Positions 18,112 to 28,405 of a stretch of DNA of 64,000 nt are shown piece by piece. The position numbers and the translations under genes are program-made. Positions within the stretch are counted from its first letter, which is position 1; every line of letters begins with the position of its first letter. Source of the stretch: Falsiroseomonas frigidaquae. Its GTDB lineage: Bacteria; Pseudomonadota; Alphaproteobacteria; Acetobacterales; Acetobacteraceae. The notes under the pieces were generated by a model that worked only from the letters and a program-made list of their open reading frames with translations, ran no database searches and was not told the DNA's origin. The stretch spans positions 25,344 through 89,343 of the forward strand of contig NZ_JAAVTX010000011.1 of the NCBI RefSeq assembly GCF_012163145.1, written 5' to 3'.

Positions 18112-18433
18112 CGGCCGGCGCCCGCGCAGCCTTGCGCGTCCGCTTGGCGGGCGCCCGTGCCGCACGTGCCGCGCGGGCGGGCCGCGCGGGCGGCGGCTGG
18201 GGCGCCGGCGCCTCGGCGAGCTCGGCCTGCGCTTCCGCATAGAGGTCCTCGACCGTCTCGGCTGCCTCGGACGCGGCGGTACGCATCGCGGTGCCGGCCG
18301 CGATCGCGAGCTTCAGCCCGGCGCGCAGCACGGGGCGGAGGTTGCGCGTTGCCTCCGGCGCCAAAGCGGGCGCCAGCACGGCGGCCCCTGTGCCTGCGAC
18401 GAGACCGGCGAGGAACACGAGTAGAGGAGGCAT
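18104..18433 (-). CDS. DUF5132-like small membrane protein
   Basis: 109 residues. A hydrophobic N-terminal helix (LLVFLAGLVAGTGAAVLAP) is followed by RPVLRAGLKLAIAAG and an acidic AETVEDLYAEAQAELAEA segment, then an Ala/Pro/Arg/Lys-rich basic tail. This layout matches what I know of DUF5132 proteins, which are often encoded near HMA_2 proteins and P-type ATPases. First gene of the minus-strand pair; its end overlaps the next start by 8 bp. Molecular role unknown. Confidence 0.7.
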   Translation of the reverse strand: MPPLLVFLAGLVAGTGAAVLAPALAPEATRNLRPVLRAGLKLAIAAGTAMRTAASEAAETVEDLYAEAQAELAEAPAPQPPPARPARAARAARAPAKRTRKAARAPADA

Positions 18434-18526
18434 CGGCGCGGTCCTGTTCCTACCTGTGGACGCGTTGGCTGCGTTGCCCGCTCATGGTGGATGAAGGTAG
18501 CGTGCGGCGGAAGGGGCAAGTGACCG

Positions 18527-18769
18527 ATGAGCAGGAAGCCGAAAGACGAGGTCGGTACGCCGGAGGCGGCGAAGGTCGCGGCGACAGTGATGCTCTCGCT
18601 CGGGCACACCAAGGCGACGCATGAGTTCGAGGAGGTTTCCATCTCAACCGATGACCCCGAGCACGTCACGGTCCTCCTCTCCTCCGCGGATGGACGCAAG
18701 ATCGCTGTGATGCTGCCGCGCGCCGAGGTCAAACGCCTGCTCTCCTGGCGCATGATCATGTCGCTGTAG
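18527..18769 (+). CDS. small conserved-looking protein, 80 aa
   Basis: Starts ATG AGC at 18527 and ends at 18769. The composition is protein-like and soluble: charged N-terminus, then SISTDDPEHVTVLLSSADGR and KIAVMLPRAEVKRLLSW. It has no Cys and no membrane segment. I do not recognise a family. It lies between the DUF5132-like gene (divergent) and pstB (same strand, 131 bp downstream). Codon use matches the host genes, which supports it being real. Confidence 0.55.
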   Translation: MSRKPKDEVGTPEAAKVAATVMLSLGHTKATHEFEEVSISTDDPEHVTVLLSSADGRKIAVMLPRAEVKRLLSWRMIMSL

Positions 18770-18900
18770 CGGGCGCCGCTGTCGCCAGGCGTATCATGAC
18801 ACTTGGATGAAGTTGATCTTCAGCCGCGACGGCTTGCGGCATCTCAAGCCGGATGGCGCATGGCCGCCGCAAGCTCCGCCGGAAAGCGGAGAGGCGGACC

Positions 18901-19761
<861 letters not shown>

Positions 19762-20079
19762 GATGCCACGCGGCCGAAGGAGGCTCCGACACATGGAGAT
19801 CAGCTCAGGCGCCGATTTGAACTTGAGGTGGATCCAGATGCACTCAGGTTGATGAAGCCGTGGCGGCTGCTGTCCGGAAGGTCGCCTACGAGCTACCGGC
19901 TCGATCCGGCATTCGCCATTTTGCGCTTGGACGACTTGGCGGAACATCCTAGCATGCACGCTGCATCGGGCCAGGCACGCAGCTGCAACGATGCCCTGAT
20001 GCACGTATCCCCGAACCCTGAGCCAGGCGCGCCGCAGTCAGCCCGGTTTCGGGGCTCTGGCTGCGTGGGAGAACGGACC
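19762..20079. other. intergenic region upstream of wHTH/TPR regulator
   Basis: 318 bp between pstB and the regulator. The reading frame of the regulator is open back to 19828, but the extra residues are low-complexity-free yet unlike the wHTH family, and the ATG at 20080 directly precedes the domain. I see no convincing promoter, terminator or small gene. Confidence 0.4.
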
Positions 20080-21726
20080 ATGCGCATCGCGTTCGCCGGG
20101 CATGAGCTGGATCTGCGCCGGCAGGAACTGTGCCGTGACAAGGTGCTCGTCCATATCGAGCCGCAGGTCTTCGACATCCTGCTGCATCTCGTGCGCAACC
20201 GTGATCGCGTGGTCAGCAAGGACGAGTTGTTCGAAGTCGTCTGGAATGGCCGCCTTGTCTCCGAGGCCGCGCTCAGCAGCCGCATCAATGCCGCTCGCAA
20301 GGCCGTCGGCGACGATGGCGATCGGCAGGCGATCATCAAGACCGTGCACAAGCGTGGATTCCGCTTTGTCGCTTCGGTCCAGGAGTGTTCCAGCGAAGCG
20401 GAGCCGGTCGCAGCCGCGTTACCGGATAGCCCGCTGCAGGTTCCTGCCCCCGCATCGCTGCCGGCTTCCAGCACGGGGCGCGCGCGCGGCGACAAGCCCT
20501 CCGTCGTGGTGCTGCCCTTCAGCAATCGCAGCCCGGAGCCGGATACCGATTACTTCAGCTATGGCCTCACCGAGGACATCATCCGCCTCCTCGCCCGCAA
20601 TCGCTGGCTCGAGGTCCTCAGTCGTCATTCCGCCGCAGCCTTCAAGGATCGCGACGTCCCCGCGCAGGAAATTGGCGCCGCCTTGGGCGTCCGATACCTG
20701 GTGCAGGGAAGCGTGACGAAGCGGCAGGACCGCCTCCGCATTATCGCGGACCTCGTCTGTGCGGAAACCGGCCGGCACCTCTGGTCGGAGACCTACGACC
20801 TGACGATCGACGACCTGCTGCAGGTCCAGGACGCAATCGCGCAGCAGATCGCCGCCACGATCGAACCGGAACTTTCACGCCTGGAGCATGAGGCAGCGAT
20901 CCGTCGGCCACCGAGTACCATGGACGCCTGGGACTTCTATCAGCGCGGCCTGTGGAACCTGTGGGGCTTCACGACGCCCAGCATGGCAGAGGCCGAGACG
21001 ATGTTTCGCCGCGCGATGGAACTCGACCCGGGTTTCGCCCGGGCACATGGCGCATTGTCCTATGTCTTCCTGCAGCGGACCTTCCTCAGCGAACCCGAGG
21101 AACGGCCGGCACTGCTCGAAACCGCGATGCGCTACGCCCGGCTGGCGGTGATGCTGGATGATCGGGACTGCATGAATCTCTGCGCCCTCGGCCGCGCCCA
21201 TTGCATGCTCCAGGAATACGAGGACTCCGTTGCTGCCCTCGAGCAATGCGTTGCGCTGAACCCCAGCTTCGCGCAGGGATGGTTCGCGCTGGCCTTCACC
21301 CTGACCTTCTGTGGCCGGCAGGAGGAGGCGCTGGCGATGGTCGGGCGCGCCATCGAGCTCAGCCCCCGCGATCCGCACCTGACCAGCTTCCACCACCTTC
21401 GCGGGCTCGCCTGCTTCGCGCTTGGCGACCTGGAGGGTACCGCCGCCTGCATGCGCATGGCCATCCGGCTGCACAATGCCAGCCATTGCTCCTTCGCCGT
21501 CCACGCCGCGGCACTCGGGCTGCTCGGCAGGCCGGTGGAGGCGCGCGCCAGCGTGACGGAGCTGCTGCGGCGAAAGCCGCACTACAGCAGCGCGAGCGGC
21601 AGGCACGACCTGTTCTTCTGCGCCGACACCGCGATGATCGAGCGCTTTGTCGAGGGACTTCGCCTGGCCGGCCTTTCCGCGCAACCGCAGGCCACGGGCG
21701 CGGCCCGCCGGCTGCGGACCGCCTAG
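20080..21726 (+). CDS. transcriptional regulator: winged helix, TolB-like and TPR domains
   Basis: 548 residues. Residues about 1-105 are an OmpR/PhoB-type winged helix without receiver domain (EPQVFDILLHLVRNRDRVV, then LFEVVWNGRLVSEAALSSRI and VHKRGFRFVA), as in CadC-type proteins. A Pro/Ala linker follows; about 140-270 match the adenylate-cyclase/TolB-N-like module (VVVLPFSNRSPEPDTDYFSY, then GVRYLVQGSVTK). The C-terminal 300 residues are TPR-like helical repeats (MFRRAMELDPGFARAHGALS and later AIELSPRDPHLTSF). No transmembrane helix is visible between the parts, so it is a soluble member. Its tail meets the maoC-like gene on a shared CTAG. Confidence 0.85.
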   Translation: MRIAFAGHELDLRRQELCRDKVLVHIEPQVFDILLHLVRNRDRVVSKDELFEVVWNGRLVSEAALSSRINAARKAVGDDGDRQAIIKTVHKRGFRFVASVQECSSEAEPVAAALPDSPLQVPAPASLPASSTGRARGDKPSVVVLPFSNRSPEPDTDYFSYGLTEDIIRLLARNRWLEVLSRHSAAAFKDRDVPAQEIGAALGVRYLVQGSVTKRQDRLRIIADLVCAETGRHLWSETYDLTIDDLLQVQDAIAQQIAATIEPELSRLEHEAAIRRPPSTMDAWDFYQRGLWNLWGFTTPSMAEAETMFRRAMELDPGFARAHGALSYVFLQRTFLSEPEERPALLETAMRYARLAVMLDDRDCMNLCALGRAHCMLQEYEDSVAALEQCVALNPSFAQGWFALAFTLTFCGRQEEALAMVGRAIELSPRDPHLTSFHHLRGLACFALGDLEGTAACMRMAIRLHNASHCSFAVHAAALGLLGRPVEARASVTELLRRKPHYSSASGRHDLFFCADTAMIERFVEGLRLAGLSAQPQATGAARRLRTA

Positions 21727-22180
21727 CCGCGCTTCATCTGCCGCAGCGGTACCGTGTAGGTCACCGCCGTGCCGGCCAGGCAGATCTCGCCCCTGCCATT
21801 GCGCACTTCCGTCCGCAGCGTGCAGATGGGCTTGTCATCCCGCACCGCGGTCACCTCGACCCGCGCGGTGATGCTCTCGCCGACGCCCACCGCCTTCACG
21901 AAGCGCCATTCGACCCCGAGGAAGACACTGCCCGGGCCCGGCAGGTCCTCAGCCACCACCGCGTTGAGCAGGCCCGAGGTGACGCCGCCCTGGACGATGA
22001 GGCCGCCACCGAATGGCGCCTGTGCCGCGAGCAGCGTGTCGTAGTGCAGCGGGTTCCGGTCGCCTGTCATGGCCGTGAAGTTCTCGACATCCTGCATGCT
22101 GGTCTGCCGGCTGCGCTCGGCGCAGGCGCCGATATCCGGCCGGCGGCCGGCCAAGGTCCCGGCCCATATGTCGGTCTGGC

Positions 22181-22184
<4 letters not shown>
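21723..22184 (-). CDS. MaoC-like hot-dog dehydratase
   Basis: 153 residues. Core motif FTAMTGDRNPLHYD (about 33-46) carries the Asp and His of R-specific enoyl-CoA hydratases, with GGLIVQGGVTSGLLNAVV following and FVKAVGVGESITARVEVT later. The family hydrates 2-enoyl-CoA or ACP substrates. ATG at 22184 overlaps the stop of the FAD-oxidoreductase gene (ATGA), so it is the last gene of the minus-strand operon. The substrate is not deducible. The frame continues far upstream as a shadow of the FAD gene; the coupled start settles the true N-terminus. Confidence 0.85.
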
Positions 22185-23353
<1,169 letters not shown>

Positions 23354-23372
23354 GATGCTTCTCCTTGCCGTG

Positions 23373-24629
23373 TCAGGCGGCCGCATGGCAGCCGGAGGTG
23401 GAGCCGACGCAATGACCGAGGAGGTGCCAGGCGAGCGCTTCTGCATCGGCGCCGACGCCATCGATGAAGCTTGAATTGCGGCGGCGCATGAAGTGCAGGC
23501 CGAGCACGTAGAGGCCCGGCACGGGCAGGACGCCACCCTCGTGAAGCAGCTCGCCCGCGCTGTCGAGCGTCCCCGGAACCTGCAGCCAGTCGTAGCTGCG
23601 TCGGAAGCCGGTAGCCCACAGAACGGTGCGTATGCCTGCCGCCGCGAGATCCAACCTCGCTGGCGTCTCGCCCGGAAGCAGCAAGGCACGCGGCGGATCC
23701 TCGGCAGGGGCGTTGGCTGCGTCGGCCAGGGGGGCGATGCGGTCGAGCAGCCGGTCGAGCGACCGCTGCGACGCCGCGGTGGTTTCCGGCAGGTCATCCG
23801 CCAGGTGCAGTGTGTGCCCCGAGATTCCCCTAAGGCGGCCGACCACGCGCACCCCCATCCGGTGCAGATGGCCAAGGTCGAGGCTCTGCACGTCCGTCCG
23901 CCCAACGAGCTGCAGGGAAGGCTGCGCGCGCGATTGCGCCAGGCTACGGACGCGCTCGGCGCCTTCGCCGAGGATTCCGGCCTGGTCCATCCAGGCCATG
24001 ATGTCGCGCCCGCGCCAGCGCCGCGGCAGCCGCGTGTGGCGGCCGACGGCAAGGGTCACGGGGTGGCCTGCGCGCTGGATCTCCTCGGCGAGCTGAACGC
24101 CGGAGGCCGAGGCGCCAACCACCAGGACACCGCCTGCCGGAAGCCCGGCCGGTGCCCGGTAGGCGCCCGGCGTGCATTGCAGGATATGCCTTGGCAGGTC
24201 GCCTGCCATGGCCGGCACCGCAGGCCGGTCGCAATGACCGGTGGCGATGACGACGGCGCGTGCGCGCCAATCGCCGCGGTCCGTCTCCACCGCGTATCCG
24301 GCCGCAATCCGGCGCACCGCCGTCACCGTCGTATCGGCTTCAACCGGCGCGGCAAAGGATCGGGCATAGCCATCCAGATACGCGGCGACCTCGGGCATGC
24401 TCATGAAGCCCTCTGGCTCCGGCCCGCGATAGCACCAACCGCCCGGCATCCGGCTCATCCAATTCGGAGTCAGCAGGCGGAGCGAATTCCAGCGTTCGCT
24501 GCGCCAGCGTTCCGCGACACGTCCGCGTTCCAGCAGCACGTGCTCGACGCCGAGGCGGGCAAGGCAGTGGCTCATGGCAAGGCCGGCCTGGCCCGCGCCG
24601 ATGATGATGGCGTCGGTTGTGCGCGGCAT
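23373..24629 (-). CDS. flavin-containing monooxygenase / Baeyer-Villiger-like oxidoreductase
   Basis: 418 residues from ATG 24629, which has an AGGAG ribosome site. FAD-binding IIGAGQAGLAMSHCLARLG at the N-terminus, a second dinucleotide motif VLVVGASASGVQLAEE (about 168-183), and ATG motifs VVIATGHCDRPAVPAMAG and LWATGFRRSYDWL are typical of the FMO/YUCCA-like group. The final residues form a Cys/His-bearing tail (HCVGSTSGCHAAA). NADPH-dependent oxygenation is the family reaction. Downstream of osmC by 66 bp and upstream of the FAD gene by 19 bp, so likely co-transcribed. Confidence 0.85.
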   Translation of the reverse strand: MPRTTDAIIIGAGQAGLAMSHCLARLGVEHVLLERGRVAERWRSERWNSLRLLTPNWMSRMPGGWCYRGPEPEGFMSMPEVAAYLDGYARSFAAPVEADTTVTAVRRIAAGYAVETDRGDWRARAVVIATGHCDRPAVPAMAGDLPRHILQCTPGAYRAPAGLPAGGVLVVGASASGVQLAEEIQRAGHPVTLAVGRHTRLPRRWRGRDIMAWMDQAGILGEGAERVRSLAQSRAQPSLQLVGRTDVQSLDLGHLHRMGVRVVGRLRGISGHTLHLADDLPETTAASQRSLDRLLDRIAPLADAANAPAEDPPRALLLPGETPARLDLAAAGIRTVLWATGFRRSYDWLQVPGTLDSAGELLHEGGVLPVPGLYVLGLHFMRRRNSSFIDGVGADAEALAWHLLGHCVGSTSGCHAAA

Positions 24630-24695
24630 GGCTTGGTCTCCTCTGCAAGGCATGGCGCCACCGGCAGCGCGAGGGCCGCCGGTGGCGCGCATGGC

Positions 24696-25289
24696 TCAGC
24701 ATTCGGTCTGGATGGAGACCGGCACACCGTTCCGCAGCACGTCGAGGACCGCCGAGCGCGCGACCGCCTGGGCGACGACCTTCCGCAGCGTTTCCTCGCA
24801 GGCATCGCCCTTCACGTGGAAGCGGGCACGGATGTCGCCGAAGCCGTTGCGGACCTCGTCCGAGAGGCCGAGGATGCCCTGCAGGTCGATATCGCCTTCG
24901 ACGCTGCAATCCACCGAGTGCAGCGTGATGCCGCGGGCGGAGGCGATGTTGGCGATGCCGGCGGTGATGCAGGCGGCCAGGCCGTGCAGCAGGAATTCCA
25001 CCGGCGTCGGCCCGTGATCCATGCCGCAGAGAACCTCGGGATGGTCTGCGTCCGCGCTGTGCGGCGCCTTGCGCTGCATGTCCCCGCCGGCGCCGTAGAA
25101 GCCGGACATGGTGCTGCGCATATGCGTGCCCGAGATCCACTCGCCGTCGGCGCGGAAGCGGAACTGCGCAAGCGAGCGCTGATCGGCGACGGCGGCAATG
25201 GTGGCGAAGAGCTTCGGCGTGTCCACGCCATTCATCGGCACGGGCGGCTTCTTCGCGGCGGTGGGCTTTTCGACGGTGGTGGCGCTCAT
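24696..25289 (-). CDS. OsmC/Ohr family protein
   Basis: 197 residues from ATG 25289 (MSATTVEKPTAAKK). The OsmC signature CGMDHGPTPVEFLLHGLAAC carries the two conserved cysteines, one on the N-terminal side and one in the helix, and a C-terminal CEETLRKVVAQAVARSAV region matches the fold. The family reduces organic hydroperoxides with a Cys pair; some OsmC-like proteins have other thiol roles. First gene of the likely operon with the flavoenzymes; a perfect dyad sits 47 bp upstream. Confidence 0.85.
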   Translation of the reverse strand: MSATTVEKPTAAKKPPVPMNGVDTPKLFATIAAVADQRSLAQFRFRADGEWISGTHMRSTMSGFYGAGGDMQRKAPHSADADHPEVLCGMDHGPTPVEFLLHGLAACITAGIANIASARGITLHSVDCSVEGDIDLQGILGLSDEVRNGFGDIRARFHVKGDACEETLRKVVAQAVARSAVLDVLRNGVPVSIQTEC

Positions 25290-25780
25290 CTCTCGTCTCC
25301 TGGGGTTTGATCGACGGGTGCCTCGCAACAAGCGACGCACCATTGGTGCGACCCCTTGCGGCCAATGCCTGCGGCACGGGGCTTCGGATCACCTTCGGGA
25401 CGCTAGCCAGCCGGACGGCGGCCAGCTTGGAGAAGAGCTTCAGGAATTCCTGAGAATGGCTGCTTTTTTGCCCCTGCTGCCGTCCCGGCCCGCGGAGGGG
25501 CGGCGGGGCGTACCCGGCTGGCGGCAAGCCGTGATGACGGTTGATCGAAGGGCGAGGATCACTCTGTCCCTGACGCAAACAGGCGACCGATCGAAGCGAC
25601 GGCCTGACCTGCGACGTCCATGCGAGTGACGGGGGTCCGGATCAATTGCCAAGGCGGCTGCCGCGGGCACGACTGGCATTCCCCTGCCAGGGCCTCCGCA
25701 TCTGCAGGCTGGGCAAGGGGCAGGTGCGTCCCTGCCCTCCCCAGGCGGTCGGTTGAACCGCGGCGGTCCCCGGCTCGCGC
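25290..25780. other. intergenic region between osmC operon and MBL-fold gene
   Basis: 491 bp without a credible gene. It must carry the promoter of the osmC operon (near its low-coordinate end) and the 3' region of the MBL-fold gene. The only clear structure is the inverted repeat at 25336-25350. Confidence 0.5.
25336..25350. promoter_or_regulatory. perfect inverted repeat upstream of osmC operon
   Basis: CGCACCA-T-TGGTGCG, 7-bp arms around one base, centred 54 bp upstream of the osmC start. Size and position fit a dimeric repressor site (for example of a MarR/TetR-type regulator), but no regulator gene is adjacent on this side. Seen directly; role inferred. Confidence 0.4.
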
Positions 25781-26512
25781 TCAGTTCATGGCGGCCTGAA
25801 ACCGACGGTCGTAGTCATCTGCCAATGCGCGCAGCGCCGCCGCGCCGTCGCCGGCGAAGGATGGGCCGTGCATCAGCGCGAGCGTGCGCGGCGAGAGCGC
25901 TGCCAGTCGGCGGATCGTGGCGCCCATGCCCGGGTTCAGGCTGGAGAAGCCGAACAGATCCTCGGCGGCGATGGCGGGGCCGACCACATCCGCTTCCGTC
26001 AGGGCCGGGCCGTCGCCGATCTGGGTGAAGAGGTCGCCGCAGAGCAGGGTTCCGCTCGCCTCCTCGAACAGCACGCCGGCGTCCCAGCCATGCGGGATAT
26101 GCGGCGTGTCGATCCAGCGCAGGCGGCGGCCAGCGCCGAGGTCGATGACCTCGCCATCGGCCAGCATCCGCGGCGTCCGGTCGGCCATGTCGTTCAGCGA
26201 GACCAGGCAGCCGGTATGGCCATGCGCCGCTTCCGCATGCGGCGCCATCGCCAGCCACTCATTCACCGCGCCGGACTCATCGGCCTCATAATGGCCGAAG
26301 CCGATCCAGCGGAGCCGCTCGGGCGGGACGAGGCGGGCCACCGCCTCCCGCACCAGCGGGAACATGCGCCGCAGGCCGGCGTGGAAGAGCAGCGGCTCAT
26401 CGCCCAGCACCAGGAACTGGTTGAAGGTGAAGCCGGCCGGCGGCGCGATCTGTGGCACGAAGGTCGAGAGCCGGTAGATGCCGGAGGCGATCTCGGCAAT
26501 CCTGGTTTCCAT
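25781..26512 (-). CDS. metallo-beta-lactamase-fold protein of the flavodiiron/ODP type
   Basis: 243 residues from ATG 26512. The metal motif reads GHYEADESGAVNEW, that is H-x-E-x-D as in flavodiiron-type (ODP) proteins rather than HxHxDH; further ligands are the His of HIPHGWDAGV, the Asp of LLCGDLFTQIGD and the His of LALMHGPSFAGD. This suggests a diiron centre and an O2/NO or oxidoreductase-type chemistry rather than hydrolysis. There is no flavodoxin domain. Lies downstream of a cytochrome c gene (86 bp) and an NTF2-like gene, all on the minus strand. The frame extends upstream as shadow; the ATG is followed by a normal METRIAEIASGIYRLST start. Confidence 0.8.
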   Translation of the reverse strand: METRIAEIASGIYRLSTFVPQIAPPAGFTFNQFLVLGDEPLLFHAGLRRMFPLVREAVARLVPPERLRWIGFGHYEADESGAVNEWLAMAPHAEAAHGHTGCLVSLNDMADRTPRMLADGEVIDLGAGRRLRWIDTPHIPHGWDAGVLFEEASGTLLCGDLFTQIGDGPALTEADVVGPAIAAEDLFGFSSLNPGMGATIRRLAALSPRTLALMHGPSFAGDGAAALRALADDYDRRFQAAMN

Positions 26513-26598
26513 GTCGCATCCTCCTTCGCGCCGTGTCCGGCCGGCGGCGCCACGGGTCTTCAGGCGAGCCTGTCCCCGGCAACAGGCCCAGACGCGGA

Positions 26599-27108
26599 TC
26601 AGCGGCCGGGCGGCGCGACCACCGTGAGGTAGGGTGCGGGCGGCGTCTCGCCCGCGCCGGCCATCGGCGGCGTCGCATTGCGCACCGGCGGCAGGCCCTT
26701 CAGGTAGCGCGCGAGCGCCCGGGCATCCGCGTCGGTGAGTGCGGCGTAGTTGTGCCACGGCATCACCGGGGCGAGCACGCGCCCGTCCGGGCGCACGCCG
26801 GTGCGAATGGCGCGGATGATCTCTGCCTCGCTCCAGGCGCCGAGGCCGGTGGCACGGTCCGAGGTCAGGTTTGGCGGATAGAAGACGCCGACGCCCGGAA
26901 TGCCGAAGCCGATGCCGGAGCCGGCCAGGTGCAGCTTCGGGTCCGGCTGGCCCGCCAGCGCACCACCGGTGTGGCAGCCGCCGCAATCCATGATCGTCGC
27001 CAGGTACTCGCCGCGCGGGCGGGGCTGGGGGTTCTGCTGTGCCATCACCACCGGCGGGACGGTAGCACCGAGCAGGGCAAAGGCCGCGATGGCGTGGGAA
27101 AGCTGCAT
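26599..27108 (-). CDS. secreted c-type cytochrome, single haem
   Basis: 169 residues from ATG 27108. A Sec signal peptide (LSHAIAAFALLGATVPPVVMA) ends about residue 24. One haem-binding motif CGGCH (about residues 50-54), with Met in APVMPWHNY as a plausible axial ligand. Class I cytochrome domain, likely periplasmic electron carrier for a dehydrogenase or oxygenase. Encoded between the NTF2-like gene (13 bp upstream) and the MBL-fold gene. Confidence 0.85.
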   Translation of the reverse strand: MQLSHAIAAFALLGATVPPVVMAQQNPQPRPRGEYLATIMDCGGCHTGGALAGQPDPKLHLAGSGIGFGIPGVGVFYPPNLTSDRATGLGAWSEAEIIRAIRTGVRPDGRVLAPVMPWHNYAALTDADARALARYLKGLPPVRNATPPMAGAGETPPAPYLTVVAPPGR

Positions 27109-27121
27109 GGTTCTGCCCTCC

Positions 27122-27580
27122 TCACGCCGCCGCAGCAGTCGCGGCCACCGCCTGCGAAGGCGCGCATCCGAGCTGCTGCTGGATCGCCGCAAGATCGCAC
27201 CAGACATTCTCGCGCAGGATCTTGCCGTCGCGGAACTCGAAGACGTGCAGCAGGCGGAAGCTCACCGGGCCGCTCCGGCCGTCCAGGTGGAACTGCCGCC
27301 CATCCGTGATCTGGCCATGCCAGACCGACTCATCCAGGACGAAATCGTCGCCATAGAGCCGGCGCAGCGGGCTGACGCTCTCGCCCTTCAGGTCGCGGAA
27401 CAGCTGTTCGTAGAAGCGCCGGATGCTGGCGCGGTCGTTCAGACGGCCCAGTGGCGACGGGATGATCTCATGCTCGGCGTCATCGGCGAGGCTGCCGAGG
27501 ACGCCATCGACGTTGTCGGTCGCCTCGAAGCCGAAATGCTCGTCGATGATCCGGTCGATCTGCTCGCGTGAAAGGCCCAT
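27122..27580 (-). CDS. NTF2-like/SnoaL-like protein
   Basis: 152 residues. A cone-shaped alpha+beta barrel is indicated by the pattern IDRIIDEHFGFEATDN, IRRFYEQLFRDLKGE and FRLLHVFEFRDGKILREN, typical of SnoaL-type members. These are isomerases/cyclases or ligand-binding proteins; the substrate is unknown. First gene of the minus-strand group and divergent from the TetR gene across a 63-bp gap that holds an inverted repeat. Confidence 0.75.
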   Translation of the reverse strand: MGLSREQIDRIIDEHFGFEATDNVDGVLGSLADDAEHEIIPSPLGRLNDRASIRRFYEQLFRDLKGESVSPLRRLYGDDFVLDESVWHGQITDGRQFHLDGRSGPVSFRLLHVFEFRDGKILRENVWCDLAAIQQQLGCAPSQAVAATAAAA

Positions 27581-27609
27581 GGTGCGCTCCCTCCGGGTTC
27601 GTGGGACTT

Positions 27610-27635
27610 GCTACTCCTTACGAGACACGAGTATC
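27610..27635. promoter_or_regulatory. candidate TetR operator
   Basis: GCTACTC-N12-GAGTATC: arms match at 6 of 7 positions. It lies between the divergent NTF2-like gene and the TetR gene, exactly where an autoregulating TetR repressor would bind. Its presence makes the downstream start of the regulator (27644) more likely than the in-frame ATG/TTG around 27608. Confidence 0.45.
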
Positions 27636-27643
27636 ATGAAGAC

Positions 27644-28324
27644 ATGAAAGTCTCACGTCAAGGCAATTCGCAGCCTGCCCCGGATGCACGCGCCAACCAG
27701 AAGGGCCGGACCAGGGCCGCGCTCGTCGCCGCGGCCTCGGACCTGCTCCGGCGCGGGGTGACACCCACGGTCGCCGAAGCCGCGGAGGAGGCGAAGGTCT
27801 CCCGCGCCACCGCCTATCGCTACTTCCCGACACAGGAGGCGCTGCTCATTGAGGTGGCCGAGCTTTCCCCCGCCGTGGCACCGGTCGAGGCGGCGCTTGC
27901 GGCACTGCCGCCGGGCGACGTCGAGGCCCGGCTGCTGCACCTGCTGGACGCCTTCAACCCGATCCTGTTCGCCAACCAGGCGCCGATGCGCAACGCGCTC
28001 CGCGTCTACCTCGACACCTGGTTCGAGAACCGGCGTGCCGGCGAGGACGCTTCACCCATCCGCGAGGGCCGCCGCACGCGATGGCTGGACGAAGCCCTGG
28101 AGCCGGCCCGGCGCGGGATGCCAAGAAGGCACTGGCGCCGACTGCAAGCCGCCCTTTCCCTGACCCTCGGCTCGGAGGCCCTGATCGTCATGAAGGACGT
28201 CTGCCGCCTCGATGACGATGAAGCCATGGCCGTGCTCCGCTGGGCAGCGATCACCCTGCTGCGCGCCGGGCTGGAGGAGGCGCGCCAGGCCCCGGCGACC
28301 CGCCCTGGGGCCAGGCCGCGCTGA
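27644..28324 (+). CDS. TetR family transcriptional regulator
   Basis: 226 residues from ATG 27644. N-terminal helix-turn-helix VAEAAEEAKVSRATAYRYFP (about 42-61) is the TetR signature; the C-terminal ligand domain is helical and variable. It is transcribed away from the NTF2-like, cytochrome and MBL-fold genes and probably represses them and itself through the inverted repeat at 27610-27635. Ligand unknown. Confidence 0.85.
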   Translation: MKVSRQGNSQPAPDARANQKGRTRAALVAAASDLLRRGVTPTVAEAAEEAKVSRATAYRYFPTQEALLIEVAELSPAVAPVEAALAALPPGDVEARLLHLLDAFNPILFANQAPMRNALRVYLDTWFENRRAGEDASPIREGRRTRWLDEALEPARRGMPRRHWRRLQAALSLTLGSEALIVMKDVCRLDDDEAMAVLRWAAITLLRAGLEEARQAPATRPGARPR

Positions 28325-28405
28325 GCCGTACGGCCCGGAGCGTGCCGCGCCCCGTGGCGATGCCGCCGCTACGCCCCCTCCCCGGCAGCCCGTCGTGATC
28401 GACGG

